Of a stretch of DNA of 64,000 bases, positions 23,547 to 33,226 are shown one piece after another. A program made the position numbers and the translations under genes. The notes below the pieces were generated by a model that saw only the letters and a list, made by a program, of their open reading frames with translations, was not told where the DNA came from and ran no database searches. Position 1 is the stretch's first letter; every line of letters starts with the position of its first letter. Source of the stretch: Eubacteriaceae bacterium. Its GTDB lineage: Bacteria > Bacillota > Clostridia > Lachnospirales > Lachnospiraceae. The DNA lies in the NCBI GenBank assembly GCA_910574015.1, contig CAJSYQ010000013.1, positions 1-64,000 of the forward strand, in the 5' to 3' direction.

Positions 23547-23567
23547 TTCCCCCGGATCCGGGGGAAT
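23546..23567. terminator. GC-rich palindrome after the XRE gene
   Basis: ATTCCCCCGGATCCGGGGGAAT is an almost fully self-complementary 22-mer split as arms 23546-23553 and 23560-23567 around GGATCC, followed by AAATTTTC. It directly overlaps the stop codon region and probably terminates the XRE transcript. The rest of 23568-23807 is AT-rich, with a TATAAT at 23770-23775 that may serve the next gene but lacks a clear -35 box. Confidence 0.55.
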
Positions 23568-23807
23568 AAATTTTCATTCCAATTCAAAATAATAAGCTGA
23601 TTTCTTACAGCATGATTTGTCATATTATATTCTGTTGCCTCTTCTATTTCAGGTAATATATTTTCCTTATCCAATAAAATTTTGCAGAGCTTGTTTTCCT
23701 AAGGTTGTACATTTTCTACTAGGTAAATAAAGGTGAAAGAATGGACTTTATTTTTTTGCTAAAACCATGTATAATAAGACATATTTGAAGAGAGGAGACC
23801 GTTTGTT

Positions 23808-24914
23808 GTGTTTAGAAAGGCAGCTTCATTTTTATTTTTCATTGGCGTGTGCAGCCTTGGGCTGACCGGGTGCGGCGGTAAGACAGCCGAACTGCCCTCT
23901 TCCGGGGAAGAAAATATATCCGGGAAAGCGGTCAGCGGGAGGGAAACCGGTATGGCCGGTCCAGTGGAATTCAATCATAAGCTGGACGGGTATCAGCCCG
24001 CAAAGGAGAAATATAATTTCTATTTTACATATAAGATCGCTCATCCATGGTGGGACGCTGTAGCCCTGGGAATAGAGGAGGCGGCAGACCAGTATGCAGA
24101 GATGGGCATTACCATAGAGTATGAATATCTCGCGCCGGATGAGGTGTCAGTCCAGGATCAGATCCGTCGTCTGTCCGATGCTGCACGACGGGACTTTGAT
24201 GTGATCGGAGTGGATGTGGCGGATGTGGCAAAGGTGACTCCAGAGATCAACCGATTGATAAAAGATGGACAAAAGGTTATGACATTTTCCAGTTCGGATG
24301 CTGGCAGGGAAAATGGATGCCAGCGGATTGCCTATGTGGGAAACACCCATAATTACAAAGATGGTGCAGATCTTACGAAAGCACTGTGCAAAAAGCTTGG
24401 GTATCATGGCAAGGTTGCCATATTGGTAGGGACAATGGGGGCACCCTGTCATGAGGATCGGGCTCTTGGCGCGAAGGACGTGTTGGCGGAATATCCGGAT
24501 ATGGAGATTGTGGAGATCGAATATGACGGCGACAATGTGGAGAAGGCCTATGAATTTACTAAGGATTTTCTGGAGAAGCATAAGGATCTGTCCGGGATCA
24601 TCTGCTGCAATATGAGCAATCCGGTAGGAGCGGCCAGAGCGGTGGTGGAAGCCGGACGGGCGGATGGGATCGTGATCGTGGGTATGGATCACGATCAGGA
24701 GGCGCTCCGGTATCTCAGGGATGGAGTGATCTATGCACTGGGTGTCCAGGACTGTTATTCCATCGGTTTTGACACGGTCCAGGTGGCGGTGAAGATAGCG
24801 GACGGAAAACTGCCGGGAGAGGATTATCCAGAAAAAACCGAAGAGACAACGACGATTATTTACCAGGATGGTGCCTCAGCGATGCTCCAGACACTGTATG
24901 GTGAAATAGAATAA
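23808..24914 (+). CDS. Periplasmic-binding-protein lipoprotein (sugar-type), likely sensor partner
   Basis: The 368-residue product begins with a lipoprotein signal ending LTGC (Cys22). The mature domain is a type 1 periplasmic binding protein: YNFYFTYKIAHPWWDAVALG, IEEAADQYAEMG, VIGVDVADVAKVTPEINRL, GKVAILVGTMGAP, LSGIICCNMSNPVGAARAV, GVIYALGVQDCYSIGFDTV. This group binds sugars or AI-2-like ligands. No ABC permease or ATPase lies beside it; the next gene is a membrane histidine kinase 18 bases downstream. I infer that it passes ligand information to that kinase. GTG at 23808 follows GAGGAGACC with a long spacer. Confidence 0.85.
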   Translation: MFRKAASFLFFIGVCSLGLTGCGGKTAELPSSGEENISGKAVSGRETGMAGPVEFNHKLDGYQPAKEKYNFYFTYKIAHPWWDAVALGIEEAADQYAEMGITIEYEYLAPDEVSVQDQIRRLSDAARRDFDVIGVDVADVAKVTPEINRLIKDGQKVMTFSSSDAGRENGCQRIAYVGNTHNYKDGADLTKALCKKLGYHGKVAILVGTMGAPCHEDRALGAKDVLAEYPDMEIVEIEYDGDNVEKAYEFTKDFLEKHKDLSGIICCNMSNPVGAARAVVEAGRADGIVIVGMDHDQEALRYLRDGVIYALGVQDCYSIGFDTVQVAVKIADGKLPGEDYPEKTEETTTIIYQDGASAMLQTLYGEIE

Positions 24915-24932
24915 AGACAATGGGGGCATAGA

Positions 24933-27900
24933 ATGGATCAGAAGCAGGATGACGGGGTCAGGAAAAGACAGTTAAAAAATACAGCAGCCTACGCAGTTGC
25001 GGGCGGGATTGTGATAGCCGCCATACTCCTTATCACGACAATCTGGGTGTCCAACAGCGCCAGAGTTGGAACGGATCAGGCGGTGAACCGGGTCAGTGGT
25101 TTCTATCTGGAGGAGCTGGCCGGGCGGAGGGCACAGGTGGTTTCGGAGGAGCTGAAAAATAATTTTAGCTATATTGAGAATGCGCTTGCCATCATGGATG
25201 AATCCCATCTGAAATCTCAGGAGACGCTGCGTCGTTTTCTCGGGAGGGTGAAGAAGCTATATGGTGTGAATCGGTTTGCCCTGGTGGATGAGAACGGCAT
25301 CGTGTATACAGAGCACAGCACCACCTCTGGTCTGAGCAGATACGGGTTCCTGTCCGAAGAGGTGACAGAGCCTGTCATCAGTACGGCCAACCTGTACGGG
25401 GCAAAAAAACAGGTAATCCTTGCGGTTCCGGTGGAACAGATTTTCTTTCAGGGCGTCAAGATGAAGGTGTGTTTCATTCAGATCAATATCGATGAGATGC
25501 TGAGCTCACTTACCCTGCAGACCAATAATAATGAGACCTACTGCAGCCTGTACTACAACAATGGAGAGTGTCTGACCAATGAGGAGTTTGGCAATCTCAA
25601 GCCGGGGAAGAACCTGCTGGATGCCCTGGGGGATGCAGATATCAATGATGGCTATAGCTATGAACAGACGGAATCTGATTTTGTGAACGGCAGGCCGGGG
25701 CAGATTTCCTTCCGCTATGAGGGCGCCCAGGAAGCACTTTGCTATATTCCGGTACAGGGTACCAACTGGATGCTGACTATCCTGATCCGGGACAATGTCA
25801 TCAGCAGTCATATCAGCTCCATCAGCTCCGGAATGATGAGCCGTGGAATAATTCAGATCATAATTACAGTGATGGTGATGTTGATGGTATTTCTGGCGCT
25901 GATCCATCAGTCCAGAAAGAACGCAGGATTCCTTTTGGAACAGGAGAAGCAGGATGGGAACAGGATTCGGGCCGCCTATGCCCAGGTGGAGAGAGAACGG
26001 GTGGCTATGGATAATATCCATGCGGCGCTGGGCTCCGGCCTGTGGAGTATGGAATTTAATGAAGAGGCGGAACTGGTTTCCTGTAATTGGACAGAGGTTT
26101 TCCGCAATATGGTGGGATATAAGGGAGAGGAAGAATTTCCCAACCTTCTGGAATCCTGGTCTGACCTGCTGCATGAGGAAGATAAGGAAAGGGCGGTAGG
26201 AGAGTTTTGGGATACGGTGAGAGATTACAGCGGTGGGAAGACCTATGATGTGCAGTATCGCCTGCTGACCAAGAATAATGGCTGGAGATGGTTTCGCGCT
26301 GCCGGTCGGCTCTCCCGCCGCGAGGACGGCTCTCCGATTACCTTTGTGGGACTCTTTCTCGATATTGATGATGAGAAAAGGATGGAGGAGCTGCTGGAGA
26401 AGCAGACGAAGGATCTTCAGGACGCTCTGGCAGCCGCGCAGCACGCTAACAGAGCGAAAACTACATTTCTGAATAATATGTCCCACGATATTAGAACGCC
26501 GATGAATGCCATTATCGGCTTTACCTCATTGGCGGCCGCCCATATTGATAATACGGAACAGGTCCAGAGCTATCTGTCAAAGATTTCTACCTCCAGCAAT
26601 CATCTGCTCAGCCTGATCAATGATGTGCTGGATATGAGCCGGATCGAGAGTGGTAAGGTGAAGATAGAAGAGAAGGAGACGTCTCTGCCGGAGGTGATGC
26701 ATGACCTCAAGACCATTGTGCAGTCTGATATCACATCCAAGCAGCTGGAGTTCTATATTGATACGGCAGACGTAGTGAATGAAAATGTATTGTGCGACAA
26801 GCTCAGACTGAATCAGGTATTATTGAATCTTCTGAGCAATGCCATGAAATTTACTAAGCCCGGCGGAATTGTAAGTGTCCGCATTATTCAGAAAGGAACT
26901 GCGGTGGAGGGAACGGCCTCCTATGATTTCCAGATCAAGGATACCGGGATCGGCATGAGCAGGGAGTTTCTGGAACATGTCTTTGAACCATTTGAACGGG
27001 AGCGGACCAGCACGGTCAGCGGCATTCAGGGAACCGGACTGGGTATGGCCATCACGAAAAATATCGTCGATATGATGGGCGGGACGATCTCCGTAACCAG
27101 TGAGGAAGGAAAGGGTACTACCTTTACTGTGTCGCTGCAGTTTAGAACCTGTTCTGGTCCGGTACGGCAGGAGATCATACCCGAATTAAGAGGTCTTCGG
27201 GCATTGGTGGCGGATGATGACTTCAATACCTGTTCCAGTGTTACGAAGATGCTGTCCACCATTGGGATGCGTCCGGACTGGACTACCTCCGGCAAGGAAG
27301 CGGTGCTCCGCACCAGATTGGCGGTGGAGCAGAACGACGGGTATGCCGCCTATATTATAGACTGGCTTATGCCGGACATGAACGGCGTAGAGGTAGTAAG
27401 GCGGATCCGCGGGATGATCGGTGATGATAAGCCCATCATTATCCTTACCGCCTATGACTGGTCGGATATTGAAGAGGAGGCGAGGAAGGCCGGTGTGACC
27501 GCATTCTGCTCCAAGCCCATCTTCCTGTCCGAGCTCCGGGAGATTCTGGAGTCGCCATTTGCCATAACGGAGGAGGCAGCCGTGGCAGAAGAGAGTATGT
27601 CCTTTGAGGGCAGGAAGATCCTCTTGGTGGAGGATAATGAGATCAATCAGGAGATCGCGGTGGAAATTCTCCAGGCGGCCGGTTTTACGATGGATGTGGC
27701 GGACGACGGAGCCGTAGCGGTAGAGAGGATAAGGGAGGCAAAGCCCGGTCAGTATGATCTCATCCTGATGGACATACAGATGCCCATTGTGAACGGCTAC
27801 GAGGCCACCAGGCAGATCCGGGCATTGAAGGATAGCCCCCTGTCGGGCATTCCCATTATCGCCATGACTGCCAATGCCTTCGATGAGGATAGAAAGGCGG

Positions 27901-28022
27901 CATTTGAGGCGGGAATGAACGGCCATGTGGCGAAACCGATCGACACACCGAAGCTGCTGGAGCTGCTGGGAAAAATATTGTGCCAGCCCGGCGGCGCCAA
28001 TTTGAACCAGTCAATGAGTTAA
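24933..28022 (+). CDS. Hybrid sensor histidine kinase with two receiver domains
   Basis: The 1029-residue protein has a membrane helix at about 16-38, an extracellular sensing region with a Cache-like look, a second helix at about 305-325, a PAS domain near 352-475 ([20 protein letters not shown]), a HisKA box with phosphoacceptor His518 in [13 protein letters not shown], an ATPase domain ([34 protein letters not shown]) and two receiver domains with Asp810 ([11 protein letters not shown]) and Asp947 ([12 protein letters not shown]). Both receivers look intact. No output regulator is adjacent. With the preceding binding lipoprotein it forms a ligand-sensing pair. Confidence 0.9.
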   Translation: MDQKQDDGVRKRQLKNTAAYAVAGGIVIAAILLITTIWVSNSARVGTDQAVNRVSGFYLEELAGRRAQVVSEELKNNFSYIENALAIMDESHLKSQETLRRFLGRVKKLYGVNRFALVDENGIVYTEHSTTSGLSRYGFLSEEVTEPVISTANLYGAKKQVILAVPVEQIFFQGVKMKVCFIQINIDEMLSSLTLQTNNNETYCSLYYNNGECLTNEEFGNLKPGKNLLDALGDADINDGYSYEQTESDFVNGRPGQISFRYEGAQEALCYIPVQGTNWMLTILIRDNVISSHISSISSGMMSRGIIQIIITVMVMLMVFLALIHQSRKNAGFLLEQEKQDGNRIRAAYAQVERERVAMDNIHAALGSGLWSMEFNEEAELVSCNWTEVFRNMVGYKGEEEFPNLLESWSDLLHEEDKERAVGEFWDTVRDYSGGKTYDVQYRLLTKNNGWRWFRAAGRLSRREDGSPITFVGLFLDIDDEKRMEELLEKQTKDLQDALAAAQHANRAKTTFLNNMSHDIRTPMNAIIGFTSLAAAHIDNTEQVQSYLSKISTSSNHLLSLINDVLDMSRIESGKVKIEEKETSLPEVMHDLKTIVQSDITSKQLEFYIDTADVVNENVLCDKLRLNQVLLNLLSNAMKFTKPGGIVSVRIIQKGTAVEGTASYDFQIKDTGIGMSREFLEHVFEPFERERTSTVSGIQGTGLGMAITKNIVDMMGGTISVTSEEGKGTTFTVSLQFRTCSGPVRQEIIPELRGLRALVADDDFNTCSSVTKMLSTIGMRPDWTTSGKEAVLRTRLAVEQNDGYAAYIIDWLMPDMNGVEVVRRIRGMIGDDKPIIILTAYDWSDIEEEARKAGVTAFCSKPIFLSELREILESPFAITEEAAVAEESMSFEGRKILLVEDNEINQEIAVEILQAAGFTMDVADDGAVAVERIREAKPGQYDLILMDIQMPIVNGYEATRQIRALKDSPLSGIPIIAMTANAFDEDRKAAFEAGMNGHVAKPIDTPKLLELLGKILCQPGGANLNQSMS

Positions 28023-28048
28023 TATCAAAATAAGAGAGGAAGATCGCT

Positions 28049-28432
28049 ATGAAAGCTGCAGTGACTTATGAAGACGGAAATATATTTCAGCATTTTGGAA
28101 GAACAGAGCAATTTAAGCTGTATGATGTGGAGGACGGCGCCATTGTCTCTGAAGAGATTCTTGACACAAACGGCACCGGGCACGGAGCGCTGGCAGGGCT
28201 TCTCAGAGAAGCCGGAGTGGAGGTGCTGGTCTGCGGGGGGATTGGCATGGGGGCACAGAATGCCCTGCAGAGTGCGGGGATTCGTCTGTATCCTGGTGTC
28301 AGCGGCTCTGCGGACGAGGCAGTAAAGGCTCTGGTGAACGGGACATTAAGGTACGATCCTGAGACGCATTGTGGTCATCATGGCCATGGCGGAGAGCACA
28401 CCTGCGGCAGCCATGGCTGCGGATCTCATTAG
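28049..28432 (+). CDS. NifX/NifB-type iron-molybdenum cluster-binding protein with His/Cys tail
   Basis: The 127-residue protein has the dinitrogenase iron-molybdenum cofactor-binding fold: AAVTYEDGNIFQHFGRTEQF, VEVLVCGGIGMGAQNAL and GIRLYPGVSGSADEAVKALV. The last 22 residues are rich in His, Cys and Gly (HCGHHGHGGEHTCGSHGCGS), suited to metal binding. Related proteins occur in many anaerobes without nitrogenase and are thought to carry iron-sulfur or other metal clusters. It follows the kinase gene by 26 bases but a functional link is not clear. GAGAGGAAGATCGCT precedes the ATG. Confidence 0.88.
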   Translation: MKAAVTYEDGNIFQHFGRTEQFKLYDVEDGAIVSEEILDTNGTGHGALAGLLREAGVEVLVCGGIGMGAQNALQSAGIRLYPGVSGSADEAVKALVNGTLRYDPETHCGHHGHGGEHTCGSHGCGSH

Positions 28433-28553
28433 AGTTATGCGTGTTGTCAATCTGATGAAGGCGGCAAATACAGCGCAGGGAGATTGAAAAAACAATAGCA
28501 TTTTCCTATCATTTGTAATACAATAAAGAAAAAAGGAAAGGCGGGGGCGGCAT

Positions 28554-28844
28554 ATGAAATGCAGAAGAGTTGAGATGAATGCGGATGTTGTGAAATACGA
28601 GCTGGGGAAGGGACTGGAAGACGGCTTTGAATTGTGGGCGGATGTTGTCACTAAGGGGTGGATCGTGACGGATACGCTGATCAAGGTGACGAATGAAAAT
28701 GGTTTCATCGTATGTCCCTATATCGTACATAGGAGGGGGAGGACCTTTATCGGGGAAAACGACTATATTATTACGGATGCTGACGGAACAAAGCATGTAT
28801 GCGGCGAGGATAAGATATTTGAGAGATACGAGAAGACAGAGTAG
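28554..28844 (+). CDS. Small protein of unknown function, PGDYG-like C-terminal pattern
   Basis: A 96-residue soluble protein with no signal or membrane segment. ATG is preceded by GGCGGGGGCGGC. The C-terminal part, RTFIGENDYIITDADGTKHV then KIFERYE, resembles the G(D/N)DYI...G..F...Y arrangement of PGDYG-type small proteins often found in phages and elements. I do not recognise the N-terminal half. It is separated from the NifX-like gene by 120 bases and from the trp leader by about 50 bases before the promoter. Confidence 0.65.
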   Translation: MKCRRVEMNADVVKYELGKGLEDGFELWADVVTKGWIVTDTLIKVTNENGFIVCPYIVHRRGRTFIGENDYIITDADGTKHVCGEDKIFERYEKTE

Positions 28845-28894
28845 CAGCGCAACGGCGCCAATTGAACCCGCCGTTAAGCTGGTAAAAGTTTCTG

Positions 28895-28923
28895 TTGACA
28901 TCCGACAGGAAACATGATATTCT
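28895..28923 (+). promoter_or_regulatory. trpE: Sigma-A promoter of the trp operon leader
   Basis: TTGACA (28895-28900), exactly 17 bases, TATTCT (28918-28923). Transcription would start near 28930, right at the beginning of the T-box leader. Confidence 0.75.
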
Positions 28924-28929
28924 TGTAAA

Positions 28930-29219
28930 AGATTAATAAGTCAAACCGTTGAAGCGGAGATAACGGCAATGATGCCTTTACAGAGAGTCCGGGATGCTGA
29001 GAACCGGATGAGAAACAAGTTGTCAAATGGACCGCTGAGGGTGCAGTCAAATGTGGATTTCCACAGAGTATTCTGCAACGTGCAGGCATACGTCAGTTGC
29101 CGGGGATATGCTGGTATCCTGCTAAGCGCACAGGTCGCTCCTGTGAATCAAGGTGGCACCGCGGATATGTTGATTATTCGTCCTTGACAGAAAGTGTTTT
29201 TCTGTCAAGGGCTTTTTTT
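28930..29219 (+). promoter_or_regulatory. T-box leader (tRNA-Trp riboswitch) with terminator
   Basis: The conserved T-box AGGTGGCACCGCGG lies at 29151-29164. A Stem I region spans about 28945-29045 and contains UGG at 29028-29030 as the likely specifier codon, matching tryptophan. The terminator has arms CCTTGACAGAAA (29182-29193) and TTTCTGTCAAGG (29199-29210) followed by seven T. Uncharged tRNA-Trp should pair with the specifier and the T-box bulge to form the antiterminator, switching on trpE and the genes behind it when tryptophan is scarce. The exact specifier needs folding to confirm. Confidence 0.92.
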
Positions 29220-29279
29220 GCTTATTGGCTCCGAGACGGGAAAGTTCTTCACATTCAAAACAGGAAATGGAGGTTGGTC

Positions 29280-30746
29280 ATGGAAGTCAGACCGGGATTC
29301 AATGAAATCAAAAAGACAGCTTCGGCGGGGGATTATGATATTCTTCCCGTGAGCTGTGAAATTCTTTCGGATATCTGCACACCCATCGGGGCGATGAAGA
29401 TACTGAAAAATAGATCCACACACTGCTATATGCTGGAATCGGCATGGCAGGATGAAAAATGGGGACGCTATACATTTCTCGGATTTGATCCAAAGCTGGA
29501 GATCACGTGTATCGGCGGCGAGATGAGAGCTGGGGACAGGACATTCAGGACGGAGGAACCATCAGTGTTTCTACGGGAGCTTTTAGCCGGTTACCGGAGT
29601 CCCCGGTTTGAATATCTTCCTCCTTTTACAGGGGGACTGGTGGGGTATTTTTCCTACGATTATCTTGGCTATGGCGAACCGGCAGTTCGGACAGAGGTGC
29701 AGGACACCGAGGCTTTTAAGGATGTAGATGTAATGCTCTTTGACAAGGTGATCGCTTTTGATAATTATCGACAGAAGATCATTCTAATTGTAAATATGCC
29801 GCTGAATGACCCGGAGACGGGATACAAAAGAGCGGTGAAGGAACTGGAGGAATTGTGTGAACTGCTTCGGACCGGCGAGCCGGAAGAGGACAGCGCCGGA
29901 CATCTGCTGGGGGAGGTCACACCGCTGTTTGACAGGGAAACTTATTGTGCTATGGTAGAGACCGCCAAAAACTATATCCGGGAGGGCGACATTTTCCAGA
30001 TTGTTCTGTCCAACCGGTTGTCGGCTCCCTTCCGGGGAAGCTTGCTGAACACATACCGTATTCTTCGAACCATTAACCCATCCCCCTATATGTTCTACTT
30101 TGCTGGTACGGATGTAGAGGTGGCGGGGGCTTCGCCGGAGACACTGGTGAAACTGGAGGATGGGATTCTGCACACATTTCCCCTTGCCGGCACGAGACCG
30201 AGAGGAAGGACGGAGGAGGAGGACCGGAAACTGAGGGAGGAACTGCTGGCGGATGAGAAAGAGCTTGCGGAGCACAATATGCTGGTGGATCTGGGGCGGA
30301 ACGATCTGGGGAAGATCAGTAAATTCGGTTCTGTCCGGGTGGAAAAGCTGCATTCCATCGAGTCGTATTCCCATGTGATGCACATTGGTTCCACCGTAAG
30401 GGGTGAGATCCGGGAAGACTGTGACGCACTGGACGCGGTGGAAGCCGTACTGCCTGCCGGGACGCTTTCCGGTGCTCCCAAGATCCGGGCCTGTCAGCTC
30501 ATCGGCGCGCTGGAGGACAACAAACGGGGCATCTATGGCGGCGCCATCGGATACATTGATTTTACCGGAAATATGGATACCTGTATCGCCATCCGCATCG
30601 CCTATAAGAAAAACGGCAGGGTATTTGTCCGGAGTGGGGCGGGAATCGTGGCCGACTCGGTTCCCGGAAAGGAATATGAGGAATGCATCAATAAGGCGAA
30701 GGCGGTGGTCGATGCGCTGAAGCTGGCAGAGGAGGTGGACGGATGA
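29280..30746 (+). CDS. trpE: Anthranilate synthase component I
   Basis: About 488 residues. It makes anthranilate from chorismate with ammonia delivered by TrpG. The feedback motif appears as MLES near residue 52, in the place of LLES. Catalytic blocks are IFQIVLSNRLSAPF, PSPYMFYFAGTDVEVAGASPE, PLAGTRPRGRT, LADEKELAEHNMLVDLGRND and LPAGTLSGAPKIRA. ATG at 29280 follows GGAGGTTGGTC; longer readings extend into the terminator region of the leader and are not likely. It is the first gene after the T-box and overlaps trpG by four bases. Confidence 0.93.
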   Translation: MEVRPGFNEIKKTASAGDYDILPVSCEILSDICTPIGAMKILKNRSTHCYMLESAWQDEKWGRYTFLGFDPKLEITCIGGEMRAGDRTFRTEEPSVFLRELLAGYRSPRFEYLPPFTGGLVGYFSYDYLGYGEPAVRTEVQDTEAFKDVDVMLFDKVIAFDNYRQKIILIVNMPLNDPETGYKRAVKELEELCELLRTGEPEEDSAGHLLGEVTPLFDRETYCAMVETAKNYIREGDIFQIVLSNRLSAPFRGSLLNTYRILRTINPSPYMFYFAGTDVEVAGASPETLVKLEDGILHTFPLAGTRPRGRTEEEDRKLREELLADEKELAEHNMLVDLGRNDLGKISKFGSVRVEKLHSIESYSHVMHIGSTVRGEIREDCDALDAVEAVLPAGTLSGAPKIRACQLIGALEDNKRGIYGGAIGYIDFTGNMDTCIAIRIAYKKNGRVFVRSGAGIVADSVPGKEYEECINKAKAVVDALKLAEEVDG

Positions 30747-31315
30747 TCCTGCTGATCGATAACTATGACAGCTTTTCCTACAATCTGTATCAGCTCATTG
30801 GTGAGATAGAGCCGGATATCCACCTGATTCGAAATGATGATATGACTGTGGAGGAGATCAGGGGCCTGAAACCGGACCACATTATTCTGTCACCAGGGCC
30901 AGGCAGGCCGGAGGATGCTGGTATCATCCTGGAGGCGGTGAAAACACTGGGAAGGGAAATCCCCCTTCTTGGCGTCTGTCTGGGGCATCAGGCGGTCTGC
31001 ATGGCGTTTGGAGGAGTTATCACATATGCGAAGGAACTGATGCATGGGAAACAATCCCGGGTTCGTTTTCACAGGGACTGCCCTCTGTTCCGAGGCTGTC
31101 CGGAGACTGCACCAGTGGCACGGTATCATTCCCTGGCGGCAGCTTCGGAGGCTGTACCGGAGGAATTGTTGGTGACGGCGGTTAGCGCTGACGGCGAGGT
31201 AATGGCCGTCCAGCACAGGGAATATCCCATCTTTGGAGTGCAGTTTCACCCGGAATCTATAATGACGCCGGATGGGGGCAGGATGATAAGGAACTTTATA
31301 GCTTTGGAAGTATGA
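30743..31315 (+). CDS. trpG: Anthranilate synthase component II (glutamine amidotransferase)
   Basis: The 190-residue class I amidotransferase has LLIDNYDSFSYNLYQ at the start, HIILSPGPGRPEDAG, nucleophile Cys in GVCLGHQAVCMAFGG and the His-Glu pair in GVQFHPESIMT. It releases ammonia from glutamine for TrpE. The ATG overlaps the trpE stop (ATGA). Such subunits can also serve para-aminobenzoate synthesis, but the operon position points to tryptophan. Confidence 0.92.
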   Translation: MILLIDNYDSFSYNLYQLIGEIEPDIHLIRNDDMTVEEIRGLKPDHIILSPGPGRPEDAGIILEAVKTLGREIPLLGVCLGHQAVCMAFGGVITYAKELMHGKQSRVRFHRDCPLFRGCPETAPVARYHSLAAASEAVPEELLVTAVSADGEVMAVQHREYPIFGVQFHPESIMTPDGGRMIRNFIALEV

Positions 31316-31354
31316 GCCGTGCATCAAAGGCGTGCATGGATGGAGGGAAATAAA

Positions 31355-32386
31355 ATGATCAAAGAGGCAATTATTAAGATTGTGAATAAAGAGGATCTGA
31401 CCTATGATGAGGCATACGATGTGATGAATGAGATTATGAGTGGTGAGACCACGTCGACCCAGAATGCGGCATTTCTGGCTTCGCTCTCCACTAAGAGCGT
31501 CCGGGCAGAAACGACGGATGAGATTGCTGGCTGCGCCGCCGCCATGCGGGACAATGCCATCCGGGTGGACACGGGAATGGAATTGTTTGAGATCGTTGGG
31601 ACAGGGGGGGACAATGCCCACAGCTTCAATATTTCCACTACCTCGGCACTGGTGGCGGCGGCAGGCGGGATCAAGGTGGCGAAACATGGCAACCGCGCTG
31701 CCTCTTCCCAGTGCGGCACAGCGGATTGTCTGGAGGCTCTTGGCGTAAATATCCGGCAGAGTCCCGGGCAGTGTATCCAGCTTTTGAAGGAGGTGGGAAT
31801 GTGTTTCTTCTTCGCTCAGGAGTATCACACCTCTATGAAATATGTGGGCGGGATCCGCAGGGAACTTGGTTTCCGCACGGTGTTCAATATTCTGGGACCC
31901 CTGACCAATCCCGGCAGTCCCGTTATGCAGCTCCTTGGGGTGTATGATGAATACCTGGTGGAGCCCCTTGCCCAGGTTCTGATCAATCTTGGTGTGCGCC
32001 GGGGCATGGTAGTATATGGTCAGGATAAGCTGGATGAGATTTCTATGAGTGCGCCGACTACAGTATGTGAGTTCCGGGACGGCTGGTTCCGATCCTATGT
32101 TATCCGGCCGGAGGATTTTGGCTTTGAGCGCTGCCGCCGGGAGGATCTGGCAGGCGGCACGCCGGAGGAGAATGCCAGGATCACCCTTGCCATATTGAAT
32201 GGAGAGAAAGGACACCGTCGCCATGCGGTACTGATAAATGCCGGGGCGGCGCTGTATATTGGCGGAAAGGCGGAGAGCATGGAGAGTGGCATTGCACTGG
32301 CCGCGGAGCTGATAGATTCCGGCAGAGTGTACGAGACACTTCAGAGGATGATCGATGTCAGTAACCGGAAGGAGGAAGTGATATGA
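31355..32386 (+). CDS. trpD: Anthranilate phosphoribosyltransferase
   Basis: About 343 residues. It joins anthranilate and PRPP. The phosphate-binding [14 protein letters not shown] block and [20 protein letters not shown] are clear, followed by [19 protein letters not shown] and the DEIS motif. ATG at 31355 is chosen because GGAGGG lies seven bases upstream; an in-frame GTG 36 bases earlier lacks one. It lies 39 bases after trpG and overlaps trpC by four bases. Confidence 0.92.
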   Translation: MIKEAIIKIVNKEDLTYDEAYDVMNEIMSGETTSTQNAAFLASLSTKSVRAETTDEIAGCAAAMRDNAIRVDTGMELFEIVGTGGDNAHSFNISTTSALVAAAGGIKVAKHGNRAASSQCGTADCLEALGVNIRQSPGQCIQLLKEVGMCFFFAQEYHTSMKYVGGIRRELGFRTVFNILGPLTNPGSPVMQLLGVYDEYLVEPLAQVLINLGVRRGMVVYGQDKLDEISMSAPTTVCEFRDGWFRSYVIRPEDFGFERCRREDLAGGTPEENARITLAILNGEKGHRRHAVLINAGAALYIGGKAESMESGIALAAELIDSGRVYETLQRMIDVSNRKEEVI

Positions 32387-33189
32387 CTATTCTGGATGAG
32401 CTCGCCGGGCATGCCCGGGAGCGGACAGAGGAGGCGAAAAGAAGGATACCGCCAGAGTTGGTGAGGCGGCAGGCGCTTTCTCTTCCCCGGGGGACATTTT
32501 CCTTTCAGCAGGCTTTAAATAAGGAAGGACTTTCCTTTATCTGTGAATGTAAAAAGGCGTCGCCCTCCAAGGGCATCATCGCAGAGGATTTCCCATACCT
32601 GCAGATTGCGGCAGAATATGAGGCGGCGGGGGCCGACGCCATCTCCGTTCTGACGGAGCCCAAATGGTTTCTCGGGAGCGACCAGTATCTCCGGGAGATC
32701 GCAGCCCGTGTATCGATACCGTGCCTGCGGAAGGATTTTACAGTGGATGAGTATATGATCTATGAGGCGAAGCTCCTCGGCGCATCCGCTGTCCTGCTGA
32801 TCTGCTCTATCCTGAGCCGGGAACAGATCAGGGAATATCTCGGTCTCTGTGATGAGCTGGGGCTCTCGGCACTGGTGGAGGCCCATGACGGGACGGAAGT
32901 ACAGACGGCGGTGGACGCCGGGGCGCGGATCATCGGTGTAAACAACCGGAATCTTAAAGATTTCTCGGTGGATGTGGGCAGGAGCCGGGAACTACGGGAT
33001 CAGATTCCGCAGGATGTATTGTTTGTAGCGGAGAGCGGCATCTCGCAGGCCGGCGACCTCCCGTCTCTTGTGTCGGCGGGAGTCGACGCTGTACTGATTG
33101 GGGAGGCGCTGATGAGATCGGAAGATAAGAGGGCAAGGCTGGCAGAATTTGCAGCCGCGTCCCGTTCGGTCATAGATGCAGAATTGTAA
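32383..33189 (+). CDS. trpC: Indole-3-glycerol phosphate synthase
   Basis: The 268-residue TIM barrel closes the indole ring on the anthranilate-derived ribulotide. Diagnostic blocks are [72 protein letters not shown] and [13 protein letters not shown]. Length is that of a stand-alone enzyme, with no fused TrpF domain. It starts inside the trpD stop (ATGA), and trpB follows after 37 bases without room for trpF. Confidence 0.93.
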   Translation: MTILDELAGHARERTEEAKRRIPPELVRRQALSLPRGTFSFQQALNKEGLSFICECKKASPSKGIIAEDFPYLQIAAEYEAAGADAISVLTEPKWFLGSDQYLREIAARVSIPCLRKDFTVDEYMIYEAKLLGASAVLLICSILSREQIREYLGLCDELGLSALVEAHDGTEVQTAVDAGARIIGVNNRNLKDFSVDVGRSRELRDQIPQDVLFVAESGISQAGDLPSLVSAGVDAVLIGEALMRSEDKRARLAEFAAASRSVIDAEL

Positions 33190-33226
33190 AGAAAGGTGCA
33201 GGAAAGCTGCGCGATTGGAGGATATT

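Noticed and set aside
27186-27926. Long minus-strand frame inside the hybrid kinase gene
   Set aside because: Lies entirely antisense to two intact receiver domains; composition is that of a mirrored coding frame.
31001-31060. Search for a trpF domain within trpG-trpC
   Set aside because: Every gene has normal length for its own family and no extra barrel segment is present.
30890-32224. 444-codon minus-strand frame across trpG and trpD
   Set aside because: Antisense to two clear trp genes with conserved catalytic motifs; no ribosome site and no domain.
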